Positions 13,480 to 25,273 of a stretch of 64,000 bases of DNA are shown here, in pieces (the stretch's first letter is position 1; each line of letters starts with the position of its first letter). Location of the stretch: contig JAOCPU010000006.1 of the NCBI GenBank assembly GCA_035772785.1, forward strand, positions 310,001-374,000, given 5' to 3'. The notes below the pieces were generated by a model. It saw nothing but the letters and a program-made list of their open reading frames with translations. It had not been told where the DNA came from and ran no database searches. The position numbers and the translations under genes were made by a program. The stretch is from Phlebiopsis flavidoalba. Taxonomy: Eukaryota > Basidiomycota > Agaricomycetes > Polyporales > Phanerochaetaceae.

Positions 13480-14981
13480 TGCTTCCCCACTTGCTACTCG
13501 TCTCAGTGCGGGGGGGGGGGACCATCCGCATGACACCTTCTTCCAACTGGGCCTTTCTTTCACAGCGTCCCAGAAAGCGGCAAGACGAGCTTGCCGTTCC
13601 GTGGCGGGAACATTTGTGGCGGGCAGACCGGCCCGTCGCCTGGCTTCCGCAACGGAAAAGTCTTTGGTCAATGAGAAGGAGTCTCCGACGTGTTGCTCAA
13701 TCTTCTGGACGACAGCGTTACCGTCGTCGGTCACGGTGACACCGGAGAGACTCGCGATGCGCGCAAGCCATGCAATGAGGTGCAAGCAGGTCAGCAATTG
13801 ACAGTTGATCGCCTGCGGAATAATCTAATGAGCGGTGAGTGTCGAAGGTTATGTCGCGGACGTACCAAGCACGTAAGGACCAGTGATGATCTCTGCTCGA
13901 CAAGCGCTCGACTCCCAGCGGGACATCAACACATCCTTCAAGCTGGCCCAAGCAGAAGTAGCCGCTTTGAAGAATTCTTGACGTTTGTTCCTAGCCTCAT
14001 CCCCGAGTTCCTCGCTACTCTTGTCCCCATCCTCCAGAACATCCATAATCATGCTCGTAGCCACGCGTTTCATCTGCAAAAGCGCACAGCCGTCTTCTCC
14101 GAGACCCGGACTTCTGCTTTCGCGGTTGTCATCGATAGTTTGTCTAGCATCGCGTCACATTTTGCCGTGAGAGTAGGCTTCAGCGATGCAGACAGGCAGT
14201 TTCAGTTGATGCATCATCGCTGCAGGGCGTTCATGAAGCTCAGCGCGTTAGGGTCAGCGGCCTCCGAGTGCAGTAAGTCGATGACATTATTGGACACGGT
14301 TGCGAACGCGATTGTTGCAGGTGCCAAGGTGGGCGCGGGCGCCGATGATGTACATGTGGGTGCGCGATTGGGGCGAACGCGACTTGTCAAGGAACTCGAT
14401 AAAATGGACTGCAAAGAAAACGCCATGGCGGGGGGTAGATTAACTCAAGTCAAACATATATTGGTCAGGTCAGCCTACCTTTGTGTCCTTGATCGCCTTA
14501 TAGCGACTCTCGACGTCAGGGTCGAGAGTGGTCGCAAGAGGGACTACGAGCGTGGGCACAGTGGCTGTTGGAAGATATGGCATAAAGTGACATGTTGAAT
14601 TTGCAGGATCGGATGTACCGACCATTGTTGTTGATGCGCAGGAATGAGGGGTAAAAGTTCTCTCCCTTTGCTATCAGGTCAAATGCAGGCGCGTCAATGA
14701 TCCCAACGTTTGACACAGTAAATGTAACACGTACATAAGTCCACCTCCTTCAAGTCGAGTTCATCTGGACCGTACCCCTTTTCTTCTCTGCGTGAACACC
14801 AGGTCAGAGACGCGAGTTTGCCTTATCGGCAAGAATCACCTACAGAGCGAGAAGTGCTGTGTTCGCGTTAGCTCAAAATTACTGGGACCGATCAGGAAGC
14901 CAGACACTTACGAACGGATGCCCAGATGGATTTCTTGTAAAAGTACAAGGAGGCTTTGGGAAGGGGTGCTGGGTCTGACAT
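13480..14981 (-). CDS. Glutathione S-transferase (basidiomycete cytosolic type)
   Basis: Conjugates glutathione to electrophiles in detoxification and stress defence. The start at 14981 gives MSDPAPLPKASLYFYKKSIW and then a GTAAGT donor. A second exon reads EK.GYGPDELDLKEVDL, and then come AKGENFYPSFLRINNNG (thioredoxin-like N domain), DPDVESRYKAIKDTK, IEFLDKSRSPQSRTH and PAPTLAPATIAFATVSNNVI. The helical C domain reads EFFKAATSAW.SLKDVL, IITGPYVLGDQLSIADL, LIAWLARIASLSGVTVTDDG, VVQKIEQHVGDSF, EARRRAGLPATNVPATERQA, RLAAFWDAVKERPSWKK. At least five exons are present with short introns. The 3' end sits at a run of ten Gs near 13,511 that probably misstates the last codons. A 302-codon frame on the other strand here is a shadow. 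Confidence 0.9.
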
Positions 14982-15325
14982 GGTGGGCAGAGAGAGGCAA
15001 AGTGGACAGCTAGGCCGTGTTCAGCGACGCGACGCTAAGACTCGCCCATGTCGTCCACAACCATGACGTCGATCGAGGCGCTTGATACAAGTTTCCCCGC
15101 AAATCCAATTGTCACGGTCACAATTTCCGTTACGCGTGCCTCGTCAGTGCGTGACACGCACGTGGCCGGGCTCTAGAATCTTCGGTTTCCTAATTCACCG
15201 TCGCAGGTGAACGGCCTCCTGAGCATCGGGGCACAGCTCTGTAAAACCAATCTCTTCTCGCTCAAATAGCAGCGAGCTTCCCTCGACTCACTCAAGCCCC
15301 CACGTCTCTTCTCCTCTGGTACATC
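14982..15325. promoter_or_regulatory. Shared (bidirectional) promoter of the GST and SGT1 genes
   Basis: Only about 344 bases separate the two divergent starts. At about 15,168-15,186 the sequence GGCTCTAGAATCTTCGG contains GAAnnTTC preceded by a CTC unit. That is close to a three-unit heat-shock element (nTTCnnGAAnnTTCn) with one mismatch. A pyrimidine-rich tract with CTCTTCTCCTC lies just before the SGT1 start, as is common in fungal promoters. Heat-shock or oxidative co-regulation is an inference. Confidence 0.5.
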
Positions 15326-16106
15326 ATGGCTACTCTGAGGTATGAACGCGAGTCACCACCGTGCATTTGCCGGCAAAGATATTGACGGCGTGTAACACTA
15401 GGCATGAGTTCTATGAAACCGACGAGAAGCTTACCATCTCCGTCTTTGACAAGGGGCGGCGACCCGGCCCAGGTCTCCGTGAAGTTTCTCCCACGTAGTG
15501 TATGTTTTTCGAATGCATATCGCGAGATGTTAGCTTATAGCAGATTGTGGCGTACAGGTTGTCTACAAGCAAGGCGAAAAGGAGCTTGCTTTGGAGCCTC
15601 TAAAGGGTCAGATAGACACTGAGAAGAGCGATTATACGGTCGGAAAGGTCAAAATCGAGATTCGCCTCGTGAAAATGGCCATGGGACGTTGGGGTGCTAT
15701 CACTGGCGACAGTCCAGATCGTATGTCATGATGCCCCTGTCCTCTGTTTAGTGCTCACAAAGTACACAGCTCTGTCGCAATTCCCGACTGCTCCCAGTAC
15801 ATCTTCCGTTTCGTCCAGTACAAAGAAGTCTCACAAGAACTGGGATGGAATCACCAGCTCGATCCTCGAGAAGGACAAGAATCTGACGAGCGATGAAGAC
15901 CCTAACGTCGGAGGTGACTCTACCGTCAATGAGTTCTTCCAGAAGCTCTTTGCAAGACGCAGATGAAGATACTAAGCGCGCCATGATGAAGAGTTACTCG
16001 GAGAGCGGCGGTACCACTCTCAGCACCAAACTGGGACGAAGTTAAGAAGTCCCGCGTTGAGGTGAAGCCTCCAGAGGGCAGCGAGTGGAAGAAGTGGGCC
16101 GTTTGA
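15326..16106 (+). CDS. SGT1: SGT1-like HSP90 co-chaperone (CS + SGS domains, no TPR)
   Basis: Adaptor that binds HSP90 and takes part in kinetochore assembly, SCF ubiquitin ligase function and client folding. The start ATGGCTACTCTGAG at 15326 is followed by an intron and then HEFYETDEKLTISVFDKG, the opening strand of the CS domain. Next come DPAQVSVKFLPRS, LEPLKGQIDTEKSDYTVGKV and KIEIRLVKMAMGRWGAITGD. A Ser-rich linker leads to the SGS domain: DPNVGGDSTVNEFFQKLF, DADEDTKRAMMKSYSESGGT, NWDEVKKSRVEVKPPEGSEW and KKWAV, then TGA at 16106. The encoded protein is roughly 210 residues. The N-terminal TPR of the classical family is absent, and the divergent GST gene leaves no room for it. Two single-base A insertions (near 15,955 and 16,027) break the SGS frame. 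Confidence 0.92.
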
Positions 16107-16868
16107 TACCCTTTGTTTGGGACCCACAGTGCTTCTCGTTTGGTTTTCGCAAGTTGGTCACGTCGAATTGTTTGTGCCGTTGTTTTTTGAGCTATCGCGC
16201 TGAATTGCATTCTATTCATCACATTTGCATTAGACGTACACCGAAAGACATCCCTTAAGACGTGAAAATCCTCGATTAACGGTCGGGTTTCATCCTTGCT
16301 CTTACCAGAATTCAGCCGTTTCGACGTCCGAGGCTGTTCTAATGTATAGGACGATCGAGGAGAATTCGTTCATTACAATATTTGGTGTTCATAATAGCGG
16401 AGGGTACGCACATGTTTTATGTCAAGCCCGCGGCTAATCAGTGCACCCAGATTGTTTTATCGCAAGGCAGAAACCGTCGGCCGCGAGCAAAACATATGCT
16501 GGCGCCGAAGGCGGAGACAAACGATGCTTACGCAGTGCCACTCGGTTGTAGTGACGGCTATACTTCCTGTCGATGTGCAAATTTAGAATTTGTAGTGTTT
16601 AATGAGATCGGGGGGAATTCCCAATCATAAAGTGGCAGACTGGTCCTCGACGATCCTCCCCAGTTCATTCGCCGTTCCAACGTTCAGCTTTCATTCGTTC
16701 ATGTCCACTTGATCCACCACCTAAATCTCCTCTTACTTTCTCTTCCATGAGCTCCACGACATACTCAACAGGTACGCGACAGTACCATCCCCCCCTTGAC
16801 GGCGTGCCTTGTTGACCCTCCACACCTTGCCCGACCTACAGCACCCGTCCCAGATCCGGGACGGTTCA
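16107..16868. other. SGT1 3' flank and RTA1-like gene 2 promoter
   Basis: About 760 bases without a supported gene. Pyrimidine-rich sequence (CTCCTCTTACTTTCTCTTCC near 16,730) precedes the next gene. A short open frame at 16,382-16,630 has no resemblance to a known family. Confidence 0.45.
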
Positions 16869-18145
16869 ATGGCTTCCCCCTATCACTACACGCCCACCGA
16901 GTGGATTTGTATCTTATACATTGCACTTTTTTTCGGTATCAGCGGCTGTGAGTGATGTACTGGCATTTTCATCGATGAGCTCAGCTGACATTCGCAGTCG
17001 TGCAACCTCATCCAAGGGCTTCATTACCGGCTCTGGTTCCTGCTACCAACCGCGGTGCTCGCCAATATTGGGAGGTGCTTCGGCTGGAGTGCCAGACTGT
17101 GGTCCTCCAGTCTGAATGTTGACTTGCAGATCCCATTCATTATGCAGTCAGTCACGCTCTCGACACGAGTCTTGTGCAGGGCTAAGACACGTTCCTATTG
17201 ATGCAGGGATTACCACCACAATCATTGCCCCAACCCCTCTTGTGGCCGCCAACTTCGTCATCCTCGGACAATTGATCCTGCGGCTAGGTCCTGAGTACAG
17301 CAGATTGAGTGCACGATGGTGTACGTCCTACTATGTTTAGTTCCGCGATGCACCCATTGAAATTATAGTCTAGACACCATCATATTCTGCTCATGCGTAA
17401 GCTCCAATCCAATTACCGTGGTCAGAACGAAATTGTAGCAATTGACTTGAATAGGAAAAAACCTCGTCGCGCTTATCGTACAGGCCGTCGGAGGCGCCAT
17501 TGCGTCCCAAGCCGTCAACAACAACGAGGATCCCAATAACGTTCGTCGTGTCGAAAGATCTCCTGAAGCTCTTGACTAAAACGCTTACTAAAGGGCGGCC
17601 ATATCATGCTTGCGGGTATCATCTTCCAAATGGGTATGAACCCCTATCACCTAGTCGACGCATTTTCTTACCGGTGACATGCAGCCGCCATCACTGTCTA
17701 CGTTTGCCCTCGCATCAGAATTCACACTTCGCTATATCTATGACAAGCCTATTCGCCAGGTCAAGGCAGAAGACCATGACGGCAGCGACGAGTCGCCGCT
17801 TGACCAGAAGACTAAACTGATGCTTTTCAGCTTAGCCCTCAGCAGTCTCTTCATATTCATTCGGTGTGTGCTCCGACATATCCAGATGGTACCCGCTGAC
17901 GAGTAGCGCCTAGGTCTATTTACCGTACGATAGAACTCACCGACGGTTGGGATGGAAAGATCATTTCCACCGAAGTCTTGTTCAGTGCGTGAGAATACTT
18001 CCTCCCACGCGATTGGTTGATTCACGACGACGGCATCCTTGCAGATGTACTCGACGGTGCCATGATCACCCTAGCGACATACACGATCAACATTCTTCAC
18101 CCTGGTCAACTTCTTGGACCTAGGAGCATGTGGAAAAAGAAGTAG
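16869..18145 (+). CDS. RTA1-like membrane protein 2
   Basis: Seven-helix RTA1/RSB1-family protein of the plasma membrane. The start at 16869 gives MASPYHYTPTEWICILYIAL, the usual YxPT...W opening. A GTGAGT...CAG intron follows at about 16,948-17,000, then HYRLWFLLPTAVLANIGE and GWSARLWSS. A second intron ends at 17,209, followed by TTIIAPTPLVAANFVILGQ, GPEYSRLSARW, VALIVQAVGGAIASQAV and HIMLAGIIFQM. After another intron come LASEFTLRYIYDKPIRQV, LDQKTKLMLFSLALSSLFIF, YRTIELTDGWDGKIISTE, GTMITLATYTINILHPG, LLGPRSMWKKK and TAG at 18145. It is the left member of a tandem pair. Confidence 0.92.
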
Positions 18146-18879
18146 GCGGGTGGTTAGGCTCAAGGGCGTTGAGCCATTGGCATCCTCTGAAATGGCGACA
18201 CGCTCCAGAGTCCACAACTACAAGCCCACCTATGTAGTATTCAAGTATCTGGACTCTCCTTCTCGATGCGGATCGTATAAAAATGCGCTGTGTACGTTGA
18301 ACAGCTACACCTCTGCATGTCCGTACTCGTCCGGCGGGAGACATTGTTGCACGGAACAGGCTCGCGGACGCTTCGGGTTGGGCCAGCCGGGGGCTCCCAG
18401 ACGCCTTGGGAGTTGCTCGGGGAGTTGCTCGTGGCAGACCAAGTCTCCATGGCTCGCATTAGGGTCTAGTACGACCTCTTGCCATGGGGGGCACAATCGT
18501 AACACAGCCTTGAGCTATCGACTGAGTTTGAGTCTCTGTTCTGGGCGGATGTCTGCGCCACTAATACTACAGTTGCCCGATTGGGAACTCGAAGGCAGCG
18601 TCGGCACGCGCCGGTTGGACGCCCGGGTACTTCGGATCAGGGGCAGTGGGTGCAGTTGCGGTGCGCGAAGGCCCCTGTGCTGGGAGTGATTTGTAGCCAT
18701 ACTTGGTCATCACATCTCTCCTCAACTCTTCGGGGTCGGACAATCTTGCTTACATGCCACACAAGCGCAGCATAAACGCCGTCACATATGTGATCACCCT
18801 TGCAGTCGTACTCGCACGCTGCTCTTGCTTCCTCCCTGTACGTAGCTCGCCCTCGCGGCTCTGCGACCTTTCTTTCAAT
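18146..18879. other. Spacer between the tandem RTA1-like genes
   Basis: About 730 bases. It is GC-rich in the middle (18,350-18,460) with frames open on both strands (for example 18,114-18,689 on plus). No domain is recognised and codon content does not look gene-like, so I treat it as the 3' flank of one gene and the promoter of the next. Confidence 0.4.
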
Positions 18880-20367
18880 ATGTCTTCTCCGAATGTTACA
18901 AGGTAAGCGGTTCATATCACAGCGACACACTCACAAAATCTCACATTTGGCCCGCCTACTTAGTACCTGACCTCTTTCCCCCACCCCGTCATAATAGAGA
19001 CAACCCTGTTCTTATGTCCCTACGCTGTGGATCTGTTGCAGCACTCTTTGTCGCTTTATTCGCTTGTCTGGAAGTGAGTCGAACGGTTAGCATCGCTATT
19101 TCGTGCATTGTTTGACGGCGCTTGCCCACACAGTTATACATTTATTTGAGGCCATACAACACACGCCTGTGGTTCATGATTCCGACCGCTATTGTCCTTT
19201 GCCAACATAACTGAAGTCCTTGGTTGGAGTGCTCGCCTCTGGTCGAGCAAAAATCCTCCCCTCCTAGACCCGTTCCTCATGCAGTACGCATCAGCTCTGT
19301 TTTCTGCGTGCCTGTCCAACGAGCCGAATTTTCTCACAGGATATCGACAACCATCATTGCCCCAACTCCCCTCGTCGCTGCAAAATTTTGTTATCCTTGG
19401 CCAGCTGATCACTCGCCTAGGGCCTCAATACAGCCGCCTTAGCGCAGTATGGTGTAAGCCCTTTTCTCCCATAAGTACATCGAAACGTTACTCTGCCCGC
19501 TAAACATCGGCCTCTAGACACCATCGTATTCGTATCGTGTGTGAGTTCCCATATATCAGAATCATCATTCCCATCTTACGTCGGCTGCAGGATATCATTG
19601 CGCTTGTCGTCCAAGCCGTAGGCGGTGGAAACGCGTCCACTGCTGTTCACCAGGACAGATCACCGGCCAATGTACGTCCCCGAAATGTTTACATCTCTCC
19701 GTCCTCTCAACAGTTCGACGCAGGGTGGACACATCATGATTGGCGGGCATCGTCTTCCAGATGGGTAAGACCAACTCTTACAATCAACGGAGTTCCAGAT
19801 GCTCATCGTTTACTATCTCAGCGGCGATCACAATCTACATGGCTCTTGCCACTGAATTCATTGCGCGCTTTCTCTACGATCGCCCCGTGCGCCGACTTGC
19901 CCGGGCTATCGGCGAGAAACCAGCGGGTGCACGATTCCTTGAAAGGAAGACGAAGCTGATGCTGGTCGGTCTATTTCTAAGCAGCCTCGCTATATTCATT
20001 CGGTATGTCTACGATGCTTTGACGTCACGGGCTGGCTAGAACTCAAATGTTACATACAGTTCCGTCTACCGTACCATCGAGCTTGCAGATGGATGGAGCG
20101 GTCGCATCATCTCCACTCAGCGGTATTTCAGTACGTATCCTCTCCACAGTCGATCGAGACGGTTCATGACGGCTAATAAAACGTATAGACTGGCTCGATG
20201 GTGGCATGATTACCCTTGCTACCTTCACAATTAACATTCTTCACCCCGGATACCTTCTTGGCAGAGGAAATACCTGGAAAAATGAGAAGGAGGTCCGTGT
20301 GAGTGAGAACGCCGACGTCGAAACATTGGGACGTAGCAGTCCTGATGCTCATGTAGCGAAGGATTAA
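18880..20367 (+). CDS. RTA1-like membrane protein 3
   Basis: Seven-helix RTA1/RSB1-family protein, about 1.2 kb downstream of and parallel to copy 2. The probable start at 18880 (MSSPNVTR, then a GTAAGC donor) leads to MSLRCGSVAALFVALFACLE as the first helix. Next are YLRPYNTRLWFMIPTAIVL and EVLGWSARLWSSKNPPLLDP. Then come TTIIAPTPLVAAKFVILGQL, GPQYSRLSAVW, IIALVVQAVGGGNASTAV, HIMI.GIVFQM, AAITIYMALATEFIARFLYD and RPVRRLARAIG. The last part reads LERKTKLMLVGLFLSSLAIF, YRTIELADGWSGRIISTQRY, LDGGMITLATFTINILHPGY, LLGRGN, and a charged tail ending HVAKD with TAA at 20367. It is close to copy 2 in every block, so recent tandem duplication is likely. Short introns sit at equivalent places. Confidence 0.93.
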
Positions 20368-20639
20368 ACACTGCTTCCTATTCTATCCTCAATACTCTGT
20401 TTATACTCTGTGCCTTTGTTTTCTGCCTTTTTTCTCGTTCCAGATTTCTCTGGATGAGTCGCTTTGCCCGTAGCTCTCCGTCCGCACCTCGCTCCTTCGT
20501 ACATTGCTCGTGTATTTCGAATTCGGTCAATATACACAATTTGATAAACTGAACTCTGTATGTTTTTGTATTATGCTTCCGTTCCGCGTGAACCATAAAT
20601 CCACGCCGCGAAGCAAACGGGAGCGCATTCCATCCCGGC

Positions 20640-23600
20640 GCTAGACGCGCTCATTACTCGGGACGCGACTTGCCATGTGGCACTTTAGGGCAGGCTATGT
20701 CGTCGCCAGACATCGGAACACGCCGCATCGTCAGTCGCAACTTCACCAACCACGTCCTAGGACACGGCTAAAGCAGCTAGTCACTCCATAACGCCCCAAG
20801 TCTGACCGCGTGGACTGCTTCAAGTACCAAGAAGACAAGAAGGCGAAGATACATCGAGTTCAAGCGCGTACGACGCGAAAATTGCCTGCCTGCCTCAAAC
20901 CCATCGAGTTCTCAAGTAATGCATTCAAGAATAGTTTCAAGAACACGAAGATATCAAGTGTGATAGCTCTCAAAGACCATGCAACTGCTAAGTACATTGT
21001 GTGAGATTAAAAAATGACGAAATACGTTAGACAACATGCAAGCGCCCATGTGAGTGCGGACAAGACAACAAGACAGCAGCAAGTTTACCAAGAAAGCGTG
21101 CGACAACAGAGCAAGATATATACAGCAAGATGACAGATTGAGTTGTGTGAATGAGCAAGAAATATTCAAGATTCTTCAAGCACTTCGTCGACCGAACCAA
21201 GACTTCCAGTTCAAGAGACGTCGCAAGCCGTGGTACGCACTGTCGATCTGCCGAGTGATCTGACGTGACTGCAAGGATGACTTCAAACCGAGTGAAAACA
21301 AGCAAGACCGGTGTGTGCTCACCTTCGAAGCCAAGCCAGCCGTGAAGACACGACTATAACCCGCAACATTCATGACATTGGGTGCGTCGGGTTTGGGGGA
21401 AGACGTACTCGGAGTCGAAAGAATAGGTCGGAGACATTGGCTGGATGGGGTAGTTGTGTTTGAGACGACGCGCCCTCGTTGTTGTGTGTCAGGACTCACC
21501 GGCGTCGTCGATGCAGCGCAAAGCTCGTCATAGGATTCTGATTGCCTGGAGTACAAAGTTGGAGAGGTCGCCTGCGAACCACAGCGGGGTCATTGAATGC
21601 ATGCATGCGACGCGGGAGTTGGGGCACAAACCTCGTACAAGTCGTCTTCCGTGCCATCTTCAGGCAACAGGGCATAGGACGAAGTTGAATGGCCAAAAAG
21701 GTAAACGTCATTACTCTGCATCGTCATCTTCTTCGTTGTATGCCTGTGGTAGCGTTGGTTTCGCCGTTGAGGACAAAGTCTTCGTATATGGTGGTTGGAA
21801 AATCAGAGGATTGGAGGCGCGGCATGTCGCATCACAAGCTCGCCTGTCCCCTCGGAGAAGATGACTAGACGGACGGTTGGTGGAAATGAAAGAGAGTGGA
21901 CGGGAGGGACAGGAAGTATTTTATGGTGGTGGAGAGGGCGAGAGGTTGGACGCCACGGGCTGGACCGTTGGGCTTTTAACATTTCGGCCAAGGCCCTCGA
22001 GGGTCGCGTACGCGGTCGAAATGACCACAAAAGTTAACCACGGCGGTAAATTTGGCATGGGAGTGGGAGCGAGTCGAGACAGACTGGGCGGTATCGGGTG
22101 ATTGGCGTTGATGCTGTTGGCCCATTCGTACGTATGGGGGCCTCTTCGTCGGACCGCCACCGCCGCCAGACATTTCTTGTTACACCGCATTGTCCAACTA
22201 CCGGCCTAACCTGAACGAGGTTCGGCTCAACCTCCATGGCTACCTTGCAGGCCCTAATTCATCAAACACGCGCGAAGTATCGTGGGATCGCGTAGGTCTT
22301 TTGGACTCCCGGAGGCTGCGCAAGATTCAACGGCGACTCGAGAGCTCCAAGACACAAAATGACGAAACCAAAGTTCTTTCAAGATTGAGCGATTTATGCT
22401 TGCTTCGCGCGTCCAGGTTATCGTTCCGGCGGTGCATGTACCCTGCAGCTAATATCCGCCATCCTCTAGGTGCACCGCAGGCAAATAGGAGAGACTGTTG
22501 AACTCGCAACAGTCTAACCACATGCCGGTAGTGCCCCGAAGGTCCTGCGATGAAACTTCGACGAAGGCGCGTCACCAGCCTACAAGAACCATTCAGAACA
22601 ACCTTCGCAGCGTTCACCTTGCTACACCTCCGCGCACATCCAATGCCACCACATGAACCAAGAAGCGTGACAATGCGCGTGACGCGGCGTGACATGCAAC
22701 ATGCGTGACTGTGGCGGTTGTGACACGGAGTGCGTAGCAAGGTGGAGGCGAAGGTTATAGCTAGCTGAATGGGCTGCGCAGCGGGTGTAAATCCCACCGT
22801 GGCTTTAGCCTGGGCTGAGGAGTAAATCAGGAAATTACAGGGCGCACGACGTGGAAGAAGACGCTACCTATCCGCGAGAGTGACAAACCAAAGTCTACAG
22901 CAAGACGGAGACTGTCGTCCACTTTGAGCGTCCCCGACGGGACGTTCCGCGACCATACTGTGGCAACGAACGAGCGATCCGAGCCGTGTGCACATCGCAC
23001 CATGTCTGCTGCCCTCAAATGTTCGCACAACTCTCACAAGGCACGAACTATGGTTGAACAACGGCCCGACCGTCCAGAGTGAACGACACAAGCGCATCAG
23101 CAAGAGTCGCACAGCAAGCAGTCAGAAACCACAAGAACGCGTAAATTCGCCCATTTATGCCTGAAGAGACCGGACCGAACCGCTAGATTTTGGGTACGGT
23201 TCGTCGCCAGCGAGTCTTCGGACACTCCTGTACGCGGAAGCAGCCTATGCTCGACGAATCTTTTCGCGTTCGCCAAATGTGTTTACAGTTCCCAAGAAGG
23301 AGAAGGTCGGCCATAAAGGACCGATTCCGTAGTGGCGGACGACATTGACTTAGACGGCGGCAGAGGAGATCGGAGTCAAGAGCAACCTGACGATGACACG
23401 CGAGGTCGAGCTATCCACTGACAGAACAAGTCGTATATGGGCCGAAGACAACGAGCGTGACCAAGGAGAAGATTCGCCATCGTGGAGGTGGTGGTGGTTC
23501 AAGATAGGTTTCAAAGAGGAAGACCACGAGGTTCTCCTCGCACGCAGGCGGAGATTTCAACCAGGATTTGCTTCCTGCGCCCGCTTCGATCGGGTCGAGG

Positions 23601-24700
23601 CGGTCTCATCTCCTCACCCCTCCTCCTTGCCTCCTTGCAGCTGTCTGCACCTTTCCACCGTCTACTTTGTCTCCACCGGATGGTCATCTCAAATATCGCG
23701 ATGGTCACTCCTCGCTCTCCCAATGCTCGCCATGCTCGTCAAATAGGCTCTTCACATCTACCGATTTCGGCCACCGACTCTCCTCGCCTCTTTCCTCGTC
23801 GCTGTTGACATGGCTTGTCGCCTTGGCCCCTTGGTACTGACTACCTGGCTATCGCCACTAAACGCAAAATGACGAAAATAATAATCTCGGACTCTTCGCG
23901 CTCGGTGTTTCAGTCGTTTAGCCAGACCATTTCTCGACGGAGCATTCATCACACGACGTTGGGAGGGTATAGGGATGGGTGACATCTAGACGACTTCGAA
24001 GCCTAGGTTCGTCTACAGACCTACTTACCTCGATTTGTTACGTTTTTTAGGCTTGCGCCGCGGTCGACTATGGGACACCGCCCAGACATCAACCAATTCA
24101 CACCGGTTGGCCCGACCCTCGGGGGGGGGGGGCCACGACAACTCGCTGTCTGGCTCTACATACTCACGAACTCTGCGGTAGATCGTCTTGCAGAAGTCAA
24201 CATTCGGCATTTCATCGTCGACAAGCCACCCCACAGCATGCTGCTTGCGACCGCCGCCGCTTTACAACTTGAGCTCCCATGAGACGCATGTCTCTCTACG
24301 TCTTTACCTCTTGCGACATGTCCCGCGTACACACTTTTCATGGGCCCATTGCGTAACTGGTTCACATCGCCGAGGAGACCAGGATTTACGGCAACATTGA
24401 CGCTTTCCTGAACACGCTCTGCTGTCATTCTCTGGTTAGAGAGGTCAACGCCTCCTTTGGCGTCGAGGCAAACACTTGTCTTGCAGCTATTTCCAAGATG
24501 ACGCCACGGCAGATACTACTGCAACCATCGGACTGCACTACCAGGTCTCACAGAAGGACTCGCGCCTACAACCAAGTTGTTTCCACACGAACCATCGACG
24601 AGAGGATGATTTGCCACGCATCACAACCTTATGTACAATCGGATGTCATGATTCAAGCATGAGACGCTCCCCGGACCAAAGTACCAGACGAACACACATG
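20640..24700 (+). repeat. Dispersed repeat family, copy B (longest copy)
   Basis: The left part (20,640-21,800) matches copy A on the opposite strand. The right part (about 23,100-24,690) matches copy C (64,000-62,470, minus). Shared blocks with C include CAGCAAGCAGTCAGAAACCA near 23,120, CAGAACAAGTCGTATATGG near 23,422, AACGAGCGTGACCAAGGAGA near 23,451, TGGAGGTGGTGGTGGTTCAA near 23,482, GACAACTCGC near 24,138, CAGAAGTCAACATTC near 24,191 and CGAGAGGATGAT near 24,599. The shared region translates into a broken frame (for example DNERDQGEDSPSW) present in both B and C, so the element probably once coded for protein. I recognise no transposase, reverse transcriptase or integrase motif. It is a mobile element of unknown class. 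Confidence 0.65.
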
Positions 24701-25273
24701 CTGGAGGTGGCCCATGCGGCTCAGAAATTACGCCGATCATGCAGAGTCTAAAAACTATGTATATTTCTAAAAGCATTTGCACCAATATAAATCTATGTTC
24801 ACACTAGACGTTGAGCGCGAGCTTTCGTGTGTCTTGCACGACGGCTACGTTACACGGCTTTCGACTCTTTCGCGCCGTGAATTCCCCGCATGTGGTTTTT
24901 TAGCCGTTAAGTATTCAAAAAAAGTTGTTGAATGTTCGCCGGACTGTCGAGGGGTCGTGCAAATCTCGTCACACTTCCATAAATGCAGATAGCAACAACG
25001 CGTACACATTACACAAAACGGTCTCTGGAAACACGTGTCTGACGTAGGGGGGGGTTCTGAATTGACAGGGATCTGAGCAGCACGAGGGTGCCGAGAGAGG
25101 TTAATGACTGGGAGTGGACGAACGCGAGCCATGGGTCTTGGGTTTCGAAGTGTCAGAAACGCGCTCATGCGAGACAATCGTTCTGGACACCTCAGGGGGG
25201 TTATAGCAACCGAAGCAAAAATGTTGTAAGTACATCCTGAATAAAAGCGGCGGCGTGAGCTGTGTTAGAGTAG
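24701..25273. other. Stretch between repeat copy B and the FMN reductase gene
   Basis: No supported gene. It includes a run of seven Gs near 25,047. A minus-strand frame (24,845-25,177) has no family resemblance and probably lies in the 3' flank of the FMN reductase gene. Confidence 0.4.

Noticed and set aside
13690..14598. 302-codon plus-strand frame
   Set aside because: It lies antisense to the glutathione transferase, whose exons are clearly coding on the minus strand.
22780..22810. tRNA-like sequence (GGGTGTAAATCCCA)
   Set aside because: Resembles a T-arm only; no matching acceptor, D or anticodon stems were found nearby.
23393..23985. Copy B frame as a functional gene
   Set aside because: The same frame occurs broken in copy C and belongs to the dispersed repeat; no intact version is present in the window.
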